Shown piece after piece: positions 63,135 through 64,000 of a stretch of 64,000 nt of DNA. Numbering within the stretch: the first letter of the stretch is position 1; each line of letters begins with the position of its first letter. Both the position numbers and the translations under genes were made by a program. The notes beneath the pieces were generated by a model. That model was not told the origin of the DNA and did not search any database. It was given only the letters and a program-made list of their open reading frames with translations. This DNA comes from Bradyrhizobium sp. BR13661. GTDB lineage: Bacteria; Pseudomonadota; Alphaproteobacteria; Rhizobiales; Xanthobacteraceae. The stretch is taken from contig NZ_JARXWB010000014.1 in assembly GCF_029892425.1 (NCBI RefSeq), positions 1-64,000 of the forward strand, in the 5' to 3' direction.

Positions 63135-64000
63135 CTACGCCAGCTCTTTGAGCGCCGCTTCCACGACCTTGCGTGCATCGGCTGTGAGCGGAGCCTGCGG
63201 GGGGATTGGATCGCCGACATCATAGCCCTGGATCGAAAGGCCAGCCTTGATGCAGGCGGCGAGATTGAAGCGGGCGAAGGCCTCGTTGATGCGCCACAGC
63301 CGGCGCTGGAGCGCCATGGCCTCGTCCCAGCGGCCTGCTTGGCAGAGGTCGTAGAGCTCAACGCTCTGGCGCGGGATGATGCAGGCTGGACCCGCCATCC
63401 AGCCGAGGCCGCCGATCAGCATCACCGCAGCCGGGATATGGGCTGAGGCCGAGAACACGCGCAAGGAATCGCCGCAGCGATTCATGATCGACAGCAACCG
63501 CCCGGTGTTGGTCGAGGCATCCTTGATGTAGCCGATGCGCGGATGCCCGGCGAGGCGCGCGATGATGTCGAGGGTCAGGTCCGAGCGCTGGAATTGCGGA
63601 TTGGTGTAGAGTACGACCGGAATATCCACGGCATCCGCGATGCTGCGGAAATAGGATTCGATCTGGGCATCGGCGAGCGGGAAATACGCCTCGAGGATCG
63701 CCAGAATGCCGTCGGCGCCGAGCTTCTGATAGGCCTGAGCCTGCGCCACGGCATCGGCCGTCGAGGTCGACGCGACGCCGGCAACAACGGGCACGCGACC
63801 TTTCGCGGCTTCAATCGTGGTCTGCACGACCGCCATGCGTTGCGCGCCATTGAGATAGGCGAACTCGCCGGTCGAGCCGAGCGGTGTCAGCCCATGTACG
63901 CCCGCGCCGATCAGATCGTCGCAGAGCCTTGCGAGCACATCGGTTCGCACTGAGCCGTTTGCGCTGACCGGCGAGACGAGATAGGGGAAGACGCCACGAA
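63135..64000 (-). CDS. DapA-family aldolase/dihydrodipicolinate-synthase-like protein (5' end cut by window edge)
   Basis: The frame continues beyond the window: upstream of the visible RTDVLARLC the in-frame codons read GVFPYLVSPVSANGSV, so the start is past 64000. The protein shows GSTGEF (the DapA GTTGE equivalent), the Tyr in VVLYTNP and the Schiff-base lysine in IGYIKDAS. It therefore is a TIM-barrel pyruvate-dependent aldolase or lyase. Family members include dihydrodipicolinate synthase, N-acetylneuraminate lyase and 4-hydroxy-2-oxo-acid lyases, which sequence alone does not separate. Confidence 0.83.
   Translation of the reverse strand, partial: RGVFPYLVSPVSANGSVRTDVLARLCDDLIGAGVHGLTPLGSTGEFAYLNGAQRMAVVQTTIEAAKGRVPVVAGVASTSTADAVAQAQAYQKLGADGILAILEAYFPLADAQIESYFRSIADAVDIPVVLYTNPQFQRSDLTLDIIARLAGHPRIGYIKDASTNTGRLLSIMNRCGDSLRVFSASAHIPAAVMLIGGLGWMAGPACIIPRQSVELYDLCQAGRWDEAMALQRRLWRINEAFARFNLAACIKAGLSIQGYDVGDPIPPQAPLTADARKVVEAALKELA

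Overview
The window is a GC-rich chromosomal segment whose gene content and protein signatures point to Bradyrhizobium or a very close relative. It carries a 999-residue minimal PutA, a ChpT phosphotransferase, an EipA/DUF1134 envelope protein, and many intergenic palindromic repeats of the kind that litter these genomes. There is no rRNA operon, CRISPR array, insertion sequence or phage. One tRNA (Val-CAC) is present. Both ends cut genes: cheA on the left and a dapA-family gene on the right.

Layout. 1-5.4 kb: CheA kinase and ChpT on the minus strand, cysQ, a YHS-domain protein, EipA and a coiled-coil membrane protein. 5.4-10.8 kb: tRNA-Val, a DedA-like membrane protein, small hypotheticals, an exported alpha/beta hydrolase and a GreA-like factor with an atypical tip. 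10.8-15.7 kb: an accessory-looking stretch with an animal-type haem peroxidase, a YkgJ cysteine-cluster protein, an orphan PstB ATPase, a PD-(D/E)XK-like protein and a decayed copy of that protein's C-terminus. 15.7-20.3 kb: an acetolactate-synthase-like enzyme, an exported L,D-transpeptidase, a DUF2927 protein and a threonine-synthase-like PLP enzyme. 20.5-23.8 kb: a uracil-catabolism (URC) operon of URC1, URC4 and a uracil phosphoribosyltransferase homologue, preceded by a leader that can fold into a terminator or an alternative helix. 23.9-29.2 kb: an M48 protease with a DUF898 protein, and two tandem CYP153-like P450s. 29.4-37.6 kb: a LysR regulator divergent from an acyl-CoA dehydrogenase/CoA-transferase/MaoC hydratase operon, benzoylformate decarboxylase, a MarR regulator divergent from an SDR over a 35-bp perfect palindrome, and a second SDR. 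37.6-46.9 kb: hemolysin III, YcjX/YcjF, a GT39 glycosyltransferase, a membrane adenylate cyclase with haem-ligand-like histidines and a 2Fe-2S domain, a SorAB-type sulfite dehydrogenase and a cold shock protein. 47-51.9 kb: divergent putR and putA, and a CoA transferase. 52-57.1 kb: an exported monohaem protein, an Ala/Pro-rich membrane protein and the lemA-TPM-TPM operon. 57.3-64 kb: enoyl-CoA hydratase plus a pair of acyl-CoA dehydrogenases, an orphan molybdenum hydroxylase large subunit and the DapA-family gene.

The metabolic theme is catabolism of acyl-CoAs, aromatic or aliphatic carbon, proline, uracil and sulfite. The most notable unexplained signals are the URC leader switch, the degenerate PRPP loop in the URC-associated Upp, the haem/2Fe-2S adenylate cyclase, the MarR palindrome, and the orphan pstB island flanked by a gene remnant.
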